From contig DVFZ01000122.1 of assembly GCA_018712945.1 (NCBI GenBank), positions 1 to 64,000 on the forward strand: a stretch of DNA of 64,000 nt. The letters are read 5' to 3'. Within the stretch, counting starts at the first letter, position 1. Each line of letters opens with the position of its first letter. The notes below the pieces were generated by a model, which saw only the letters and a list, made by a program, of their open reading frames with translations, was not told the origin of the DNA and ran no database searches. The position numbers were made by a program, and so were the translations under genes. Positions 16,735-25,384 of this stretch are shown here, one piece after another. This DNA comes from Candidatus Pullichristensenella stercorigallinarum (GTDB lineage Bacteria > Bacillota > Clostridia > Christensenellales > Aristaeellaceae).

Positions 16735-16764
16735 AGTATAATGTTAAGATATGGATGCTGTCAA
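16735..16764 (-). promoter_or_regulatory. Strong promoter of the leucine-rich-repeat gene
   Basis: Consensus TTGACA (16759-16764), 18-base spacer, TATACT (16735-16740) on the minus strand, 34 bases before the start codon. Confidence 0.75.
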
Positions 16765-16849
16765 GCGCCATGCACATGGTTGTTTGTATGCTCTGTCCGC
16801 AAAAAACATTTCAGGCGGATGGCACGCGCGGGGGTTGTGTCCTCTCCAG

Positions 16850-17618
16850 GCGGAACAAAACAAATAGCCCATGTCCCCCTATTCGAGGGGCATGGGTGCG
16901 TTATACATCAAGAGTGCTGGCTGGCGGCGTTGCCGGTGGGTGGCGCTGCCTTGCCCTGTTGGGCAAGGAACGCTGCGCAGGCGCGTAAACGACGCTGCTC
17001 GCCCTGCCGGGCAAGGGCGCTGCGAAGCCGGCGCGCCCTGATTGCCCATTACGAAGCGGAAATGGGCGTCGGTTCGTTTTTTCTTTCGCGGCTGGACAGG
17101 CGGGCGCGCCGGGGCGGGCGAATGGTACTATTATCCATTTTGCCATCCACATTGCTTATTGGTGTCCTCCCGCGGGGGGAACGGCGGGTTTTGCCCGCAC
17201 CCACTCAAGGGATTTATCCCTTGAGAATCCCATTGGCTGCCGCGCAGTCAACGAGGCGTTGCATCCCTCCCGTCCCAAACGCCGCAAGCGGGGCGCCGGG
17301 GATGGAGAACGGTGCATTATTCATCTTGCCATCCGCATTGCTGATCGCTGCCCTTCCGCAGGGGGAACGGCGGGCTTTGCCCGCACCCACTCAAGGGATA
17401 AATCCCTTGAGAATCCCATTGGCTGCCGCGCGCTCAGCGGGGCGTTGCATCCCTCCCGTCCCAAACGCCGCAGGCGGGCGGCCCCTACGCGTGGGCCGTC
17501 AGCCGTCTATCCCCGCTTCCGCCCCAACCGAAACGAAACAAAGCGCCCATGCCCCCTACTCGTGGGGCATGGGCGCGTCTACACGGAGCCGAAGGCGCTG
17601 GCCGGCGGCACCGCCGCC
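16850..17618 (-). repeat. Modular 3'-end repeat, copy 5, expanded
   Basis: Read on the minus strand from rpsR: M1 (GGCGGCGGTGCCGCC, 17599-17613) directly after the stop, M2 terminator hairpin, M3 (17465-17530), M4 (17365-17430), then a second M3-like/M4 block (17180-17300), M5-like sequence, and another M1/M2 relic (16860-16960, CCCATGTCCCCC...GGGGCATGGG). Several modules have been duplicated in tandem. The rest, 16765-16849, shows nothing. Confidence 0.8.
17531..17576 (-). terminator. M2-type terminator of the rpsF-ssb-rpsR operon
   Basis: GCGCCCATGCCCC (17543-17555) pairs perfectly with GGGGCATGGGCGC (17564-17576). On the minus strand TTTGTTTCGTTTC follows. Confidence 0.8.
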
Positions 17619-17876
17619 CTATTCGGAAACGTAGGGAAGCAGCGCGATTACGCGGGCACGCTTGATGGCCGTGGAAAGCTGACGCTGATGCTTGGCGCAG
17701 GTACCGGTCATGCGGCGGGGCAGAATCTTGCCGCGCTCGCTGGTGTACTTCATGCGCAGGCGCACCATGTCTTTATAGTCGATATGCTGGACCTTGTCCA
17801 CGCAGAACTGACAAACCTTGCGGCGCGGCTTGCGGCCACGGGGGCGGCGAACCCGCTCGCCTCTATCTTCAGACAT
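17619..17876 (-). CDS. rpsR: 30S ribosomal protein S18
   Basis: This small-subunit protein pairs with S6 on the platform. The sequence contains the family core ([20 protein letters not shown], then [20 protein letters not shown]) and ends LLPYVSE, 85 residues. The two cysteines in VCQFC belong to the zinc-type S18 paralogue form. It is third in rpsF-ssb-rpsR; AAGGAGG precedes the start. The stop codon is followed at once by the M1 palindrome of repeat copy 5, without changing the C-terminus. Confidence 0.96.
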   Translation of the reverse strand: MSEDRGERVRRPRGRKPRRKVCQFCVDKVQHIDYKDMVRLRMKYTSERGKILPRRMTGTCAKHQRQLSTAIKRARVIALLPYVSE

Positions 17877-17915
17877 TGCTTGTTTTCCTCCTTGATTGGT
17901 GGTTGGACGCCCCGC

Positions 17916-18341
17916 TTAGAACGGCAATTCGTCGTCCACGTCGGTAAAGGCGTCCGGGTCGCTGGTATAACCGCTGGGCTCGGAGGGCGGCGGCGGGTTG
18001 TCCGCGCGCTGCTGACGGTCGCCCTGCGGCGAAGAAAGAAATTCCACCTGGTCGGCCACAATTTCGGTGATATAGCGCTTAGAGCCGTCCTGCGCATCAT
18101 AGGAACGGTTCTGGATGGTGCCCTCCACCGCGACCTTGCGGCCCTTGGACAGATAGCGGGCGCAAAGTTCCGCCGTCTGCCGCCAGGCGACGATGTTGAA
18201 GAAATCCGCCTCGCGCACGCCCTGCTGGTTGGCAAAGCGCCGCTGTACGGCCAGCCGGAACTGGCACACCGAAACGCCGGACGCGGTGGTGCGGCTTTCG
18301 GGGTCGTTGGCGAGATTCCCGATCAAAATGGCTTTATTCAT
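17916..18341 (-). CDS. ssb: Single-stranded DNA-binding protein
   Basis: It coats single-stranded DNA in replication and repair. The OB fold begins MNKAILIGNLANDPE and includes TASGVSVCQFRLAVQRR; the C-terminus ends in the acidic DVDDELPF tip that binds partner enzymes. Length is 141 residues. The ATG at 18341 is correctly placed behind AAGGAGG; a TTG nine bases earlier is too close. It lies between rpsF and rpsR with gaps of 36 and 39 bases, the standard Firmicutes order. Confidence 0.96.
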   Translation of the reverse strand: MNKAILIGNLANDPESRTTASGVSVCQFRLAVQRRFANQQGVREADFFNIVAWRQTAELCARYLSKGRKVAVEGTIQNRSYDAQDGSKRYITEIVADQVEFLSSPQGDRQQRADNPPPPSEPSGYTSDPDAFTDVDDELPF

Positions 18342-18377
18342 GGCTTGCAACCTCCTTGACGGGGCCGGCCGCCGGGG

Positions 18378-18842
18378 TTATTCCGCCTCGGAAACGGGGG
18401 CTTCCTCGTCTACGGCCTCAGCCGGGGCGGCCTCAACGCTTGCGGCCTCGACAGGAGCGGGGGCCGCGGCCGGGGCCGGAGCTTCGACAGCGCTGGCGGC
18501 GGGGGCCTCAGCAGCCTCGCGCACAGGACGGTTCATCTCGCGCTTGGCGGGCAGCTCGCCCTCGTAGCGGATCACGAGATAGCGCAGCACGGATTCGGAG
18601 ATCTTCAGGTTGCGCTCCAGCTCGCGGGGCAGGTCGACGGGAGCCTTGATGTACATCAGCACATAATAGCCCTCGGTCTTGTAGTTGATGGCGTAGGCCA
18701 GACGGCGCTTGCCCCACTCATCGACGCGCTCCACTTCGCCGCCATTCTTGACGACGAGCTCGTTAAACCGGTTGATCAGCTCGGTACGCGCGCTGTCCTC
18801 CAGCGCGGTATCAATCACGTACATTACCTCATACTGGTTCAT
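18378..18842 (-). CDS. rpsF: 30S ribosomal protein S6 with Ala/Glu/Pro-rich extension
   Basis: Residues 1-95 are a standard S6 (MNQYEVMYVIDTALED to LRYLVIRYEGE), binding S18. The last 45 residues are a low-complexity tail of Ala, Glu and Pro (EAAEAPAASAVEAPAPA, then EAASVEAAPAEA), ending VSEAE, which most S6 proteins of Bacilli lack. AAGGAGGTGAACG precedes the ATG at 18842. It heads the operon under its own promoter. The tail is likely disordered and on the ribosome surface; its role is unknown. Confidence 0.95.
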   Translation of the reverse strand: MNQYEVMYVIDTALEDSARTELINRFNELVVKNGGEVERVDEWGKRRLAYAINYKTEGYYVLMYIKAPVDLPRELERNLKISESVLRYLVIRYEGELPAKREMNRPVREAAEAPAASAVEAPAPAAAPAPVEAASVEAAPAEAVDEEAPVSEAE

Positions 18843-18912
18843 GGGAAACGTTCACCTCCTTATGGACTTCGGCCATGGCCGCACAGCCATGGCAAGGATG
18901 CGCCAATTCCAT

Positions 18913-18941
18913 ATTATATCAGAAAAATATGCGGTGCGCAA
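18913..18941 (-). promoter_or_regulatory. Promoter of rpsF-ssb-rpsR
   Basis: Minus strand TTGCGC (18936-18941), 17-base spacer, TATAAT (18913-18918), 71 bases upstream of rpsF. Confidence 0.65.
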
Positions 18942-18981
18942 GGGTGGAAATTGTGAAAAAATAACGCCGGCAGCGCAAAAA

Positions 18982-19010
18982 TTGACAAAGCGCGGCGTGG
19001 ATAATATAAT
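18982..19010 (+). promoter_or_regulatory. Consensus promoter of the GT-C glycosyltransferase
   Basis: TTGACA (18982-18987), 17-base spacer, TATAAT (19005-19010): a perfect sigma-A promoter, diverging from the rpsF promoter. Confidence 0.85.
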
Positions 19011-19031
19011 GAAAGCGATCGGAGGGCAGAC

Positions 19032-20627
19032 ATGAAAAGAAGGCGGAGCGGTATTCCCCGCTGGTTGGCGTTTTCGCTTTTGGCGCTGGCCATGGGCGCG
19101 CTTTCGTGCGATGGCACGGTGGCGGTGTGGACGCTGCCGGGGCTGGTTTTGTGCGCCTTGGCGGCGGTTTTGCCACCTCTGTTTGCCCGGGAACGCATAC
19201 AACGCCTGGCTGGAGCGGCCGCCTGCCTGGGGGCATGGGCGCTTTTGCTGGTTTCCTTCCTTTGCGGCGGCGTGGCGCAGACCGTGCTGGGCGAGGGGCT
19301 TTTGCTGTTGGCCGCGGCCGCGTTCGGCCTGTGGTGGCGGCGGAAACTTACCTGGCGGCGGGCGGCGGCGCTTTTGCTGTTGGCGGCCGCTGTCCTTCGC
19401 CTCGCCTACGTGCTGTGTACGCCCTATGACATGCGCCAGCACGACGGCGGCGGGCATATTGAATATGTAGCCTATCTGGTTGAACACAACTTCCGCCTGC
19501 CCGCGCTGGACTTTGATCCCCGCGAAGGCTGGCAGTTTTATCATCCGCCGCTCAACCACCTGCTGTTGGCCGTGTGGGTAAAGCTGCGCATGCTCCTGGG
19601 GGCGACGTTTGCGCAGAGCCTGGAAAGCGCGCAGGCGCTTTCGCTTTTCTGGTCGTGTGCGGCGCTGTATTGCTGTTGGCGGATGTTTCAGGCGCTGAAA
19701 ATACGCGGGGCGGGACTGTTTGCCGCCTGTGCGCTGGTCGGGTTCTGCCCGGTGCTGGTGATAAACGCCGCCGCCGTCAACAATGACGGACTGCTGTTTT
19801 TGTGGGAAATGGCGCTTTTGAACGATGTGGCGCGTTGGTGGCGCGCCCCTACGGCCGGGCGTTGCGCGCGCATAGGGCTGTTTTTGGGGCTGGCCATGGC
19901 CACAAAGCTCTCGGGGGCGCTCCTCGCCTTCCCGCTGGCGGCGCTGTTCCTGGCGGCGCTGTACCGGCACCGGCGGCGCATGGGGGCAATGTGGCGGCAG
20001 TACGCGCTGTTTTTGCTGATCTGCGCCCCGCTTGGACTGGCCTATCCTGTGTATAACCTGCTGCGCTGGGGCATGCCGCTGAACTACGTGTTGCCCCTGG
20101 CCGAGGATGCGGCGCAGTTGATCCGCAAACGTACAGCGCTGGAGCGGCTGTTTGTGGTCACGAAGGAGCAGTTTTTGCGCATGTTCATCGAGCGGGACAC
20201 GGTGGGCCTGCAGGACCACAACGTGTTTCTGGCCCTTCTCAAGACTGCGGCCTTTGACGAGTATATGGTGTCCGGCGCTGTGGGCGTGGCGGTAGCGGTG
20301 TATGCTTCGCAGATCGCGGCGGCGGTTTTGAGCGCCGCGTGCGCTGTGCGCGCCGCCGTTCATTGTGCGCGGCGGCGGTATGTGGGCGTGGTCAACGCCT
20401 TTCTGGCGCTGACGGCGGCTGTGCTGCTGCTTTCCTATGTAAAGTTTTGCTTTGAATATCCGTTTGTATGTACGGAACACATCCGCTATGTGCTGCCGCT
20501 GATTCCCCTGTTCGCGGCGCTCGCCGGCAAGTTCGCGCCCCGGACGGGCGCGGCGGTGGGCTGCGCCGTGGCGTTAAGCGCGCTTTTGATGTTTGCGCTT
20601 CTGGGCTGGGGAATACAGATTTCCTGA
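19032..20627 (+). CDS. GT-C fold membrane glycosyltransferase (family 39-like)
   Basis: The product of 531 residues has about 11 membrane segments. Between the early ones lies DMRQHDGGGHIEYVAYLVEH (residues about 134-153), an acidic first loop like the catalytic loop of polyprenyl-phosphate-sugar transferases (PMT/ArnT type), and WQFYHPPLNHLLLA resembles their tyrosine/histidine-proline motif. Such enzymes move a sugar from a lipid carrier to a protein or glycan outside the cell. GGAGGG precedes the ATG. It is monocistronic between a consensus promoter and a strong terminator. Given the collagen-like proteins elsewhere, protein O-glycosylation is one possibility; substrate is not shown by sequence. 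Confidence 0.75.
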   Translation: MKRRRSGIPRWLAFSLLALAMGALSCDGTVAVWTLPGLVLCALAAVLPPLFARERIQRLAGAAACLGAWALLLVSFLCGGVAQTVLGEGLLLLAAAAFGLWWRRKLTWRRAAALLLLAAAVLRLAYVLCTPYDMRQHDGGGHIEYVAYLVEHNFRLPALDFDPREGWQFYHPPLNHLLLAVWVKLRMLLGATFAQSLESAQALSLFWSCAALYCCWRMFQALKIRGAGLFAACALVGFCPVLVINAAAVNNDGLLFLWEMALLNDVARWWRAPTAGRCARIGLFLGLAMATKLSGALLAFPLAALFLAALYRHRRRMGAMWRQYALFLLICAPLGLAYPVYNLLRWGMPLNYVLPLAEDAAQLIRKRTALERLFVVTKEQFLRMFIERDTVGLQDHNVFLALLKTAAFDEYMVSGAVGVAVAVYASQIAAAVLSAACAVRAAVHCARRRYVGVVNAFLALTAAVLLLSYVKFCFEYPFVCTEHIRYVLPLIPLFAALAGKFAPRTGAAVGCAVALSALLMFALLGWGIQIS

Positions 20628-20658
20628 ATGGCGAAGTTTAGCCCGCGAAAGGGATTGA

Positions 20659-20708
20659 ACCGACCGCAAAATCAAGGGATTTCCCATGTTTTGCGGTCGG
20701 TTTGTTTT
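20659..20708 (+). terminator. Strong terminator between convergent genes
   Basis: ACCGACCGCAAAA (20659-20671) and TTTTGCGGTCGGT (20689-20701) are perfect 13-base arms followed by TTGTTTTG; being symmetrical it may also serve the gene ending at 20728. Confidence 0.88.
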
Positions 20709-20727
20709 GTGTATGGTTCGTTCCCGG

Positions 20728-21798
20728 TCAGAGGACGCCGTTTTGTACGCCTTCGAAGCCGCTGTCCAGCAGGTTTAAGAACATTTCCAGGCAATAGACC
20801 AGCCATTTCTGGTCGCCGGTCATGTTGTCGGTGCAGTGGGGCAAAAATTCCGGGCGAACGGGGCCCTTCCAGTCCTTAAACCATTCGTTGGTGGCGCGGG
20901 GCATGGGCAGCTTGGGCGGGGCGACGAAGTCCGGGTAGAGGCTTTTGAATACCTCGCGCACCAAATACTTGCTCTCGCCGCCGCGCACGCGCGCGTAGTC
21001 CAGCGGTACGGCTAAATAGGTGCCCAGGAAGGGGATCACTGCCTCGCAATCCGCCAAGCCGCAGGCGTTGAAATAGCTGGTGGTGCTTTCACGGATATAG
21101 AAGGTGGAATTGAAGGTATGTGGGTCGATGTGCCCATCGCGAATGAAGGGGGCAAAGCCCTCCAGAGCCAGCCGCGGGTGGGTGAGCGCCTTCCAGGGCT
21201 TCACATAGGTATAGCGCTCGATAAAGTCGCCAGCCAGCCAGTCTTGAGATAGCAGCCCGTCCTGTCCGCCGTAATTGACGTCGGCGGTTTCGCCGAAGAT
21301 GAGCCGCTCAAAGCCGTCCTGCTTGGCCTGCATAGCTGCCTTGCAAATTTGCACCTCGATAGAGTGGATGGGCGCGCCACGCCGCTTCATCAGCGCCGGG
21401 GTGAGCGCAAGCATATCTTCCCAGGTGATATCCACCACCTTATGGATAAGGCCGCATTCCTCGGCAAAGCGCGCCGCAGCGGGGCTTTCGTCGGTTACCT
21501 GCTGGCCAGGCACCACGCAGCGGAAGGTGTAAGCTGTTGACCCCTTGGGCATAAATTTGGCAAGGATGGCTGAATCAATGCCACCGGAAAGCGCCAAAGC
21601 CGCCTTGCCATCCTTGCAGGCATCGCGCGTGGCGCGCTCCAGTTCACTTTTCAGCGTAGAGCTGTCCTTCACAGGCAGGCGCTTTTGCGGAAAGGGAAAC
21701 TTGCGCGGCGGCAAGCCCTCGGCAAAGCAACGCTCCGGATCGGCGATAACACGGTAGGTCAAAAAGGAACTCATGCAATACTCACGGTCCACCGTCAT
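20728..21798 (-). CDS. Asparagine-synthase-like ATP-dependent amidotransferase domain protein
   Basis: The protein has the PP-loop ATPase domain of asparagine synthetase B (ALALSGGIDSAILAKF, loop at residues 71-76; IFGETADVNYGGQDGLLSQD) but no N-terminal glutaminase domain, so it must take ammonia or act on another acyl-adenylate. Length is 356 residues. Its ATG overlaps the stop of the tagD-like gene (ATGA), and it is the last of a four-gene run licD, Stealth, tagD, this gene. In surface-polymer clusters such enzymes amidate sugar acids, which is the best guess here. It is not the cell's ordinary asparagine synthetase, for which asnA is present at 51737. Confidence 0.78.
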   Translation of the reverse strand: MTVDREYCMSSFLTYRVIADPERCFAEGLPPRKFPFPQKRLPVKDSSTLKSELERATRDACKDGKAALALSGGIDSAILAKFMPKGSTAYTFRCVVPGQQVTDESPAAARFAEECGLIHKVVDITWEDMLALTPALMKRRGAPIHSIEVQICKAAMQAKQDGFERLIFGETADVNYGGQDGLLSQDWLAGDFIERYTYVKPWKALTHPRLALEGFAPFIRDGHIDPHTFNSTFYIRESTTSYFNACGLADCEAVIPFLGTYLAVPLDYARVRGGESKYLVREVFKSLYPDFVAPPKLPMPRATNEWFKDWKGPVRPEFLPHCTDNMTGDQKWLVYCLEMFLNLLDSGFEGVQNGVL

Positions 21799-22226
21799 GC
21801 GTTTCCCTCCGTTTCCCCGCGCACGGCGGCCAGCGCCTTGCTCACCTGCGTGGAAGAGACGCCGCGCGTGTACGGGAAGTAGATGATGCGGATGCCGGCC
21901 TCGGCAAAGGCCCTTTCATAGTCGCGCCACTTCTCGGTGCCATACCAGTCGTCGCCGACAAAGAGGATCGAGGCGCCCAGCTTTTTGCACATGGCCAGCT
22001 TGTCCATGTCGTATTGGGGCACGGCGGCGTCCACGTATTTGATGCTGCGCACGATCTCGATGCGGTCGCTGAAGGGGATGATGGCGTGTTTGCCCTTGTA
22101 GGAAACCAGCTCGTCCACCGTCACGCCCACAATCAGCTTGTCGCACAGGCCCTTGGCGTTTTTCAGCAACGTCAGATGCCCGATGTGGAACAGGTCAAAC
22201 ACACCGGCGGTGTAGCCAATGGTCAT
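21795..22226 (-). CDS. TagD-type glycerol-3-phosphate (or related) cytidylyltransferase
   Basis: The enzyme joins CTP and a polyol phosphate to give a CDP-polyol for teichoic-acid-like polymers. The HxGH motif is HIGH at residues 14-17 (GVFDLFHIGHLTLLKNAK), and TRGVSSTQVSK replaces the RTxGISTT motif. Length is 143 residues, like TagD. AGGGAGG precedes the ATG. It lies 21 bases after the Stealth gene and overlaps the next gene. The nucleotide-sugar product could be CDP-glycerol or another CDP-alcohol. Confidence 0.87.
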   Translation of the reverse strand: MTIGYTAGVFDLFHIGHLTLLKNAKGLCDKLIVGVTVDELVSYKGKHAIIPFSDRIEIVRSIKYVDAAVPQYDMDKLAMCKKLGASILFVGDDWYGTEKWRDYERAFAEAGIRIIYFPYTRGVSSTQVSKALAAVRGETEGNA

Positions 22227-22247
22227 ATCCGTACCTCCCTTGTGGCG

Positions 22248-23240
22248 TCAGCGTTCAAAAGAACATTTATTTGGCAGTATCCGTTCAAAAGCATCAATGA
22301 GGCGTTGGCGCTCGGTTTCAAAATCAAAGCCCGTGTCGTCGTCGTTGACGCACACCATGCGCCACCTTTGCGCGGCGATGGCTTGGGCGGCGGGGCGGGC
22401 GCCATATTCTGACTTGAGGAAGAAGGTCACGCCCAGAGGCTTGGCGGGGGTAAAATGCCCGCGGGCCAGCCGCCAGGAGCGCGCCGCCAGTTGGCTTACG
22501 TCCGCCATGGTGCGGAAGCGGCGGCGGCAGGTGGCGTCCAGGGCCTCCGGTTCGGCCATCCAAAGCTCCTCAAAGGCGCGCTTTTCATAGGCCACGGCCA
22601 GATGCGGCGATACAAAGCCCGTGAAAAACGGCCAATAGCTCAACGACACAGAGCGCACGACGCTTTTGATGCCGTTGCGCAGGCTGAACCACTTGCGCCA
22701 GTTGAGCCTGGTATATTTGCGGTGGTTGAGGCAGTGGTTCAAAACGCCGGTGTTGTTGAGCAGTATGTGGGCGAAGGGATCGTCCGTGTTATGCGGATGG
22801 GCCACGCCGAAGCGGCAGGTGTCGCAGGGCAGGCCGTTCCGGAAAAAGTCCTCCTCGCGCACGGGGGCGGTGAGAAAGATATCGTCGTTGAAGTAGACGA
22901 AATGGTCGGAAAGCCCCTTGATGCGGTGTATATTCAGCTCGATGGGGTGGGAGCTGAAGGTGGGCAGGTATTCCGCCGGTATGTAGTCCTCGTGGCGCAC
23001 AATGTGCAGGCGGGGATGTTCCGTATTCAACCACGGCGGCAGGTGGCCCCAGGTGATAAAGTGTATGCGGCGCACCCACGGCGCGAACGCCTCCACGCCG
23101 CGGAACCAGTATTGCAGCGTGCCCCATTCGCGGTAGCGCACGGCGCGGCCGTCGCCGCCATCCGGGGCGTAACGGGCGCGCTCCGCCTGCCAGGCCGGGT
23201 CGCCGCCGTCCACCCAGGGCAGCACAAAGTCAATGTCCAT
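22248..23240 (-). CDS. Stealth-family sugar-phosphate transferase
   Basis: These enzymes transfer hexose-1-phosphate in capsule and exopolysaccharide synthesis. The conserved regions are present: CR1 at the N-terminus (DIDFVLPWVDGGDPAWQ), CR2 with IELNIHRIKGLSDHFVYFND and DIFL (residues about 100-125), CR3 with SPHLAVAYEKR and the tail region with VCVNDDD. Length is 330 residues. GTGAGG lies upstream of the ATG at 23240. Together with licD and tagD it indicates assembly of a phosphodiester-linked surface polymer. Confidence 0.85.
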   Translation of the reverse strand: MDIDFVLPWVDGGDPAWQAERARYAPDGGDGRAVRYREWGTLQYWFRGVEAFAPWVRRIHFITWGHLPPWLNTEHPRLHIVRHEDYIPAEYLPTFSSHPIELNIHRIKGLSDHFVYFNDDIFLTAPVREEDFFRNGLPCDTCRFGVAHPHNTDDPFAHILLNNTGVLNHCLNHRKYTRLNWRKWFSLRNGIKSVVRSVSLSYWPFFTGFVSPHLAVAYEKRAFEELWMAEPEALDATCRRRFRTMADVSQLAARSWRLARGHFTPAKPLGVTFFLKSEYGARPAAQAIAAQRWRMVCVNDDDTGFDFETERQRLIDAFERILPNKCSFER

Positions 23241-23324
23241 CGGTAAACCTCACTCAGCCCAACCGTGGGGCGTCCTGAAAAAATCTGGCGCGGCCGCCTC
23301 CGCACGCTTTGCGAAGGGCGAACC

Positions 23325-24131
23325 TCACTCGTCCCAAACGTAGAGCCGCCCCGGATGCGTTTCGCGGTGCTTTTCGTCCGGCGGGCGCATGTAATCGCCG
23401 TACTTCTGCGTGAGCAGCCGGTCGTACCCCCTCGGGCAGGGGAACAGGCGGTCGCGGAAGGGCAGATTCACGGTTTGCAAAATTTCATCGCGCGCCATCA
23501 GCGCCGGTTCGCCCCAGGTGCCGATGGCGCCGGCGCGGGGCGAGGCATCGGGGGCCAGGCGGGAGATGTCGCGCACGATGCGCCGCCCGAAGAAAGACGG
23601 CGGCAAAAACCAGTAGGGAAAGCGCTTTACTACGCGGTGCAGCGTGCGCAAAAGGCGCTTTTGGGGCGGCAGTTCCCGTTCTGCGGCCAACGCCAGCATG
23701 CCCAACCGGGCGTGGGCGCGGTTTTTGCGCATGCGCCCGGCCTGCGCGTGTACGGCTTCATCGTCCATGCCCGCGCCGTCGATGGGGAAGATGTCCAAAT
23801 CCACGCCCGTGGTGTAGCGGCGGCGCAACCCTTCCTCGCGCCGGGTGCGCGTGTCGGTGATCTTGGCAAAGGCAAACGGCAGCGTCATCACACGGGTGTG
23901 CGGGATGGGGTTTTGCGCGTACAGCTTCAGGAATTTTTCATAGTCCGGGCGGGGCATGGCCAGGTCGATATCGTCATCCCAGGGGATGAAATCGCGGTGC
24001 CGCACCGCGCCCAGCAGCGTACCGCCAAAAAGCTGGTAGCGCAGGGCGTGCGCCTCGCAGAAATCCGCGAACTGGCACATGAGCGCGTAGAGGCGGTCCT
24101 GCCATTCACGAATATCGGTCAACTGCCGCAT
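23325..24131 (-). CDS. LicD-family phosphotransferase
   Basis: LicD proteins attach phosphocholine or similar phospho-groups to surface glycans. The family motif FGGTLLGAVRHRDFIPWDDD with IDLAMPR is at residues about 33-60. The ATG at 24131 has GAGGAGG seven bases upstream and begins MRQLTDIREWQDRLYAL, the usual family start; a longer frame has no ribosome site. Length is 268 residues. It heads the surface-polymer cluster and has its own promoter. Choline need not be the substrate. Confidence 0.88.
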   Translation of the reverse strand: MRQLTDIREWQDRLYALMCQFADFCEAHALRYQLFGGTLLGAVRHRDFIPWDDDIDLAMPRPDYEKFLKLYAQNPIPHTRVMTLPFAFAKITDTRTRREEGLRRRYTTGVDLDIFPIDGAGMDDEAVHAQAGRMRKNRAHARLGMLALAAERELPPQKRLLRTLHRVVKRFPYWFLPPSFFGRRIVRDISRLAPDASPRAGAIGTWGEPALMARDEILQTVNLPFRDRLFPCPRGYDRLLTQKYGDYMRPPDEKHRETHPGRLYVWDE

Positions 24132-24165
24132 AGCGCTCCTCCTCAGGCGGGAAAGTAATAAATTC

Positions 24166-24194
24166 AGTATAGCATCATTTCGATTAAGAATCAA
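24166..24194 (-). promoter_or_regulatory. Promoter of the licD cluster
   Basis: Minus strand TTGATT (24189-24194), 17-base spacer, TATACT (24166-24171), 34 bases before licD. Confidence 0.7.
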
Positions 24195-24285
24195 GCGCCG
24201 GGGACGGCGAGGCCGCGGCGCGCATAGCATGCAGGGGAGGTCGCGCCATGGCCCTCCCAAGCCCCCAGCGAAAGGAGAATTCTTC

Positions 24286-25095
24286 GTGTATATGCAACGA
24301 AACCGTCAAAACCACGCCTGTTACGGCCTGCTGCGCTCGGTTCCCAGCGCCGTGGCAAGCAATGTGTTTTACCAGGGCCCCTGTCCGGCCAAGAACGCCA
24401 CGCGCAGCGGCATCTGCGTTTGCGGCTGCGGCTGCGAAACGCCAGTGGATTCCTGCCCGCGCTATGCCTCCGTGTGCTGCGACGCGGACTGCCTGGCGGA
24501 AGTGACCGCCAGCGCTCCCGATTGCGATTGCAACTGTGGCTGCGGCTGCAACAACTGCGGCTGCAACAACAACTGCGGCTGTAACAACAACTGTGGCTGT
24601 AACAACAACTGTGGCTGCAACAACAACTGTGGCTGCAATAACAACTGCGGCTGCGACAACTGCGGTTGCATGCCGCCCGTCTGCGCGGACTATTACGCCG
24701 TGCTCACCGCCTACGGCCCGGCTACGTTGGCCGACGGCGGCAGCCTGCCTTTGAGCATTGTTCAGGGCGGCGGCACGGGCTTTGGCACCTGCACGGGTGG
24801 CGTGCAGGTATTGCAGGACGGTACCTATTTTGTCACCTATACGATCAACGCCCCGGCGCTTTCGCAGGCCAACACAGTAATGGGCTTGCGGCTGAACGGC
24901 ACGAGGCTTACGGAGAGCGAGGTGTCCGTACAGCTCAATGGAACGGGCGCGGCGGCCTGTTTTTCCGGGCAGACGGTGGTCACCGCCGCGGCGGGAAGCT
25001 GCCTGAGCCTGGTCAGCAACGGCACGGCCACGTTCCCCCAGAGCGCCACGGGCACGCCGCTGGTGACGATGACGATTGTGCGGATCGCGCCGTAG
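24286..25095 (+). CDS. Cys/Asn-repeat spore-surface-like protein
   Basis: The product of 269 residues has a head region, a run of CGC and CNNN units (CGCNNNCGCNNNCGC, six or more copies, residues about 80-125), and a C-terminal domain of about 125 residues (LQDGTYFVTYTINAPALSQ) with the beta pattern of BclA-type heads. It appears related in plan to the collagen-like protein at 2963, with the Gly-X-Thr rod replaced by the Cys/Asn rod. AAAGGAGA fits a GTG start at 24286 (eight bases); the ATG at 24292 is the alternative. No signal peptide is seen. Cross-linking through the cysteines in an exosporium or spore crust is inferred. Confidence 0.72.
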   Translation: MYMQRNRQNHACYGLLRSVPSAVASNVFYQGPCPAKNATRSGICVCGCGCETPVDSCPRYASVCCDADCLAEVTASAPDCDCNCGCGCNNCGCNNNCGCNNNCGCNNNCGCNNNCGCNNNCGCDNCGCMPPVCADYYAVLTAYGPATLADGGSLPLSIVQGGGTGFGTCTGGVQVLQDGTYFVTYTINAPALSQANTVMGLRLNGTRLTESEVSVQLNGTGAAACFSGQTVVTAAAGSCLSLVSNGTATFPQSATGTPLVTMTIVRIAP

Positions 25096-25384
25096 GCGGG
25101 GCGGATGGGGAAGCAAGTTCCCCTGCCAGACGCCGCGCCGCAGATTTTGAGTTTGCGGCATGACAGGTTCATCAAGGGCGAAACCGCGCAACCCAACGGA
25201 TTCCGCCCTCCGGCCCCTTCTGAACCCCGGAACGCGCCGCCTTGCGGCACAAGCCGGGCTTAAGAGGTAGATATGTTTCCCTTGGCAAACGGGATTTGCC
25301 TGTGAAAAATATCTGCGGGCCCGCCGCACGTGTCGCCGGGCCCGATTTTCCAGATGCGTCGGTCGCCGCGGTACATTTTATCAA

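Noticed and set aside
16498..18359. Long plus-strand frames over repeat copy 5 and rpsR/ssb
   Set aside because: They are antisense to conserved ribosomal genes or read through hairpin repeats; high G+C gives many such frames.
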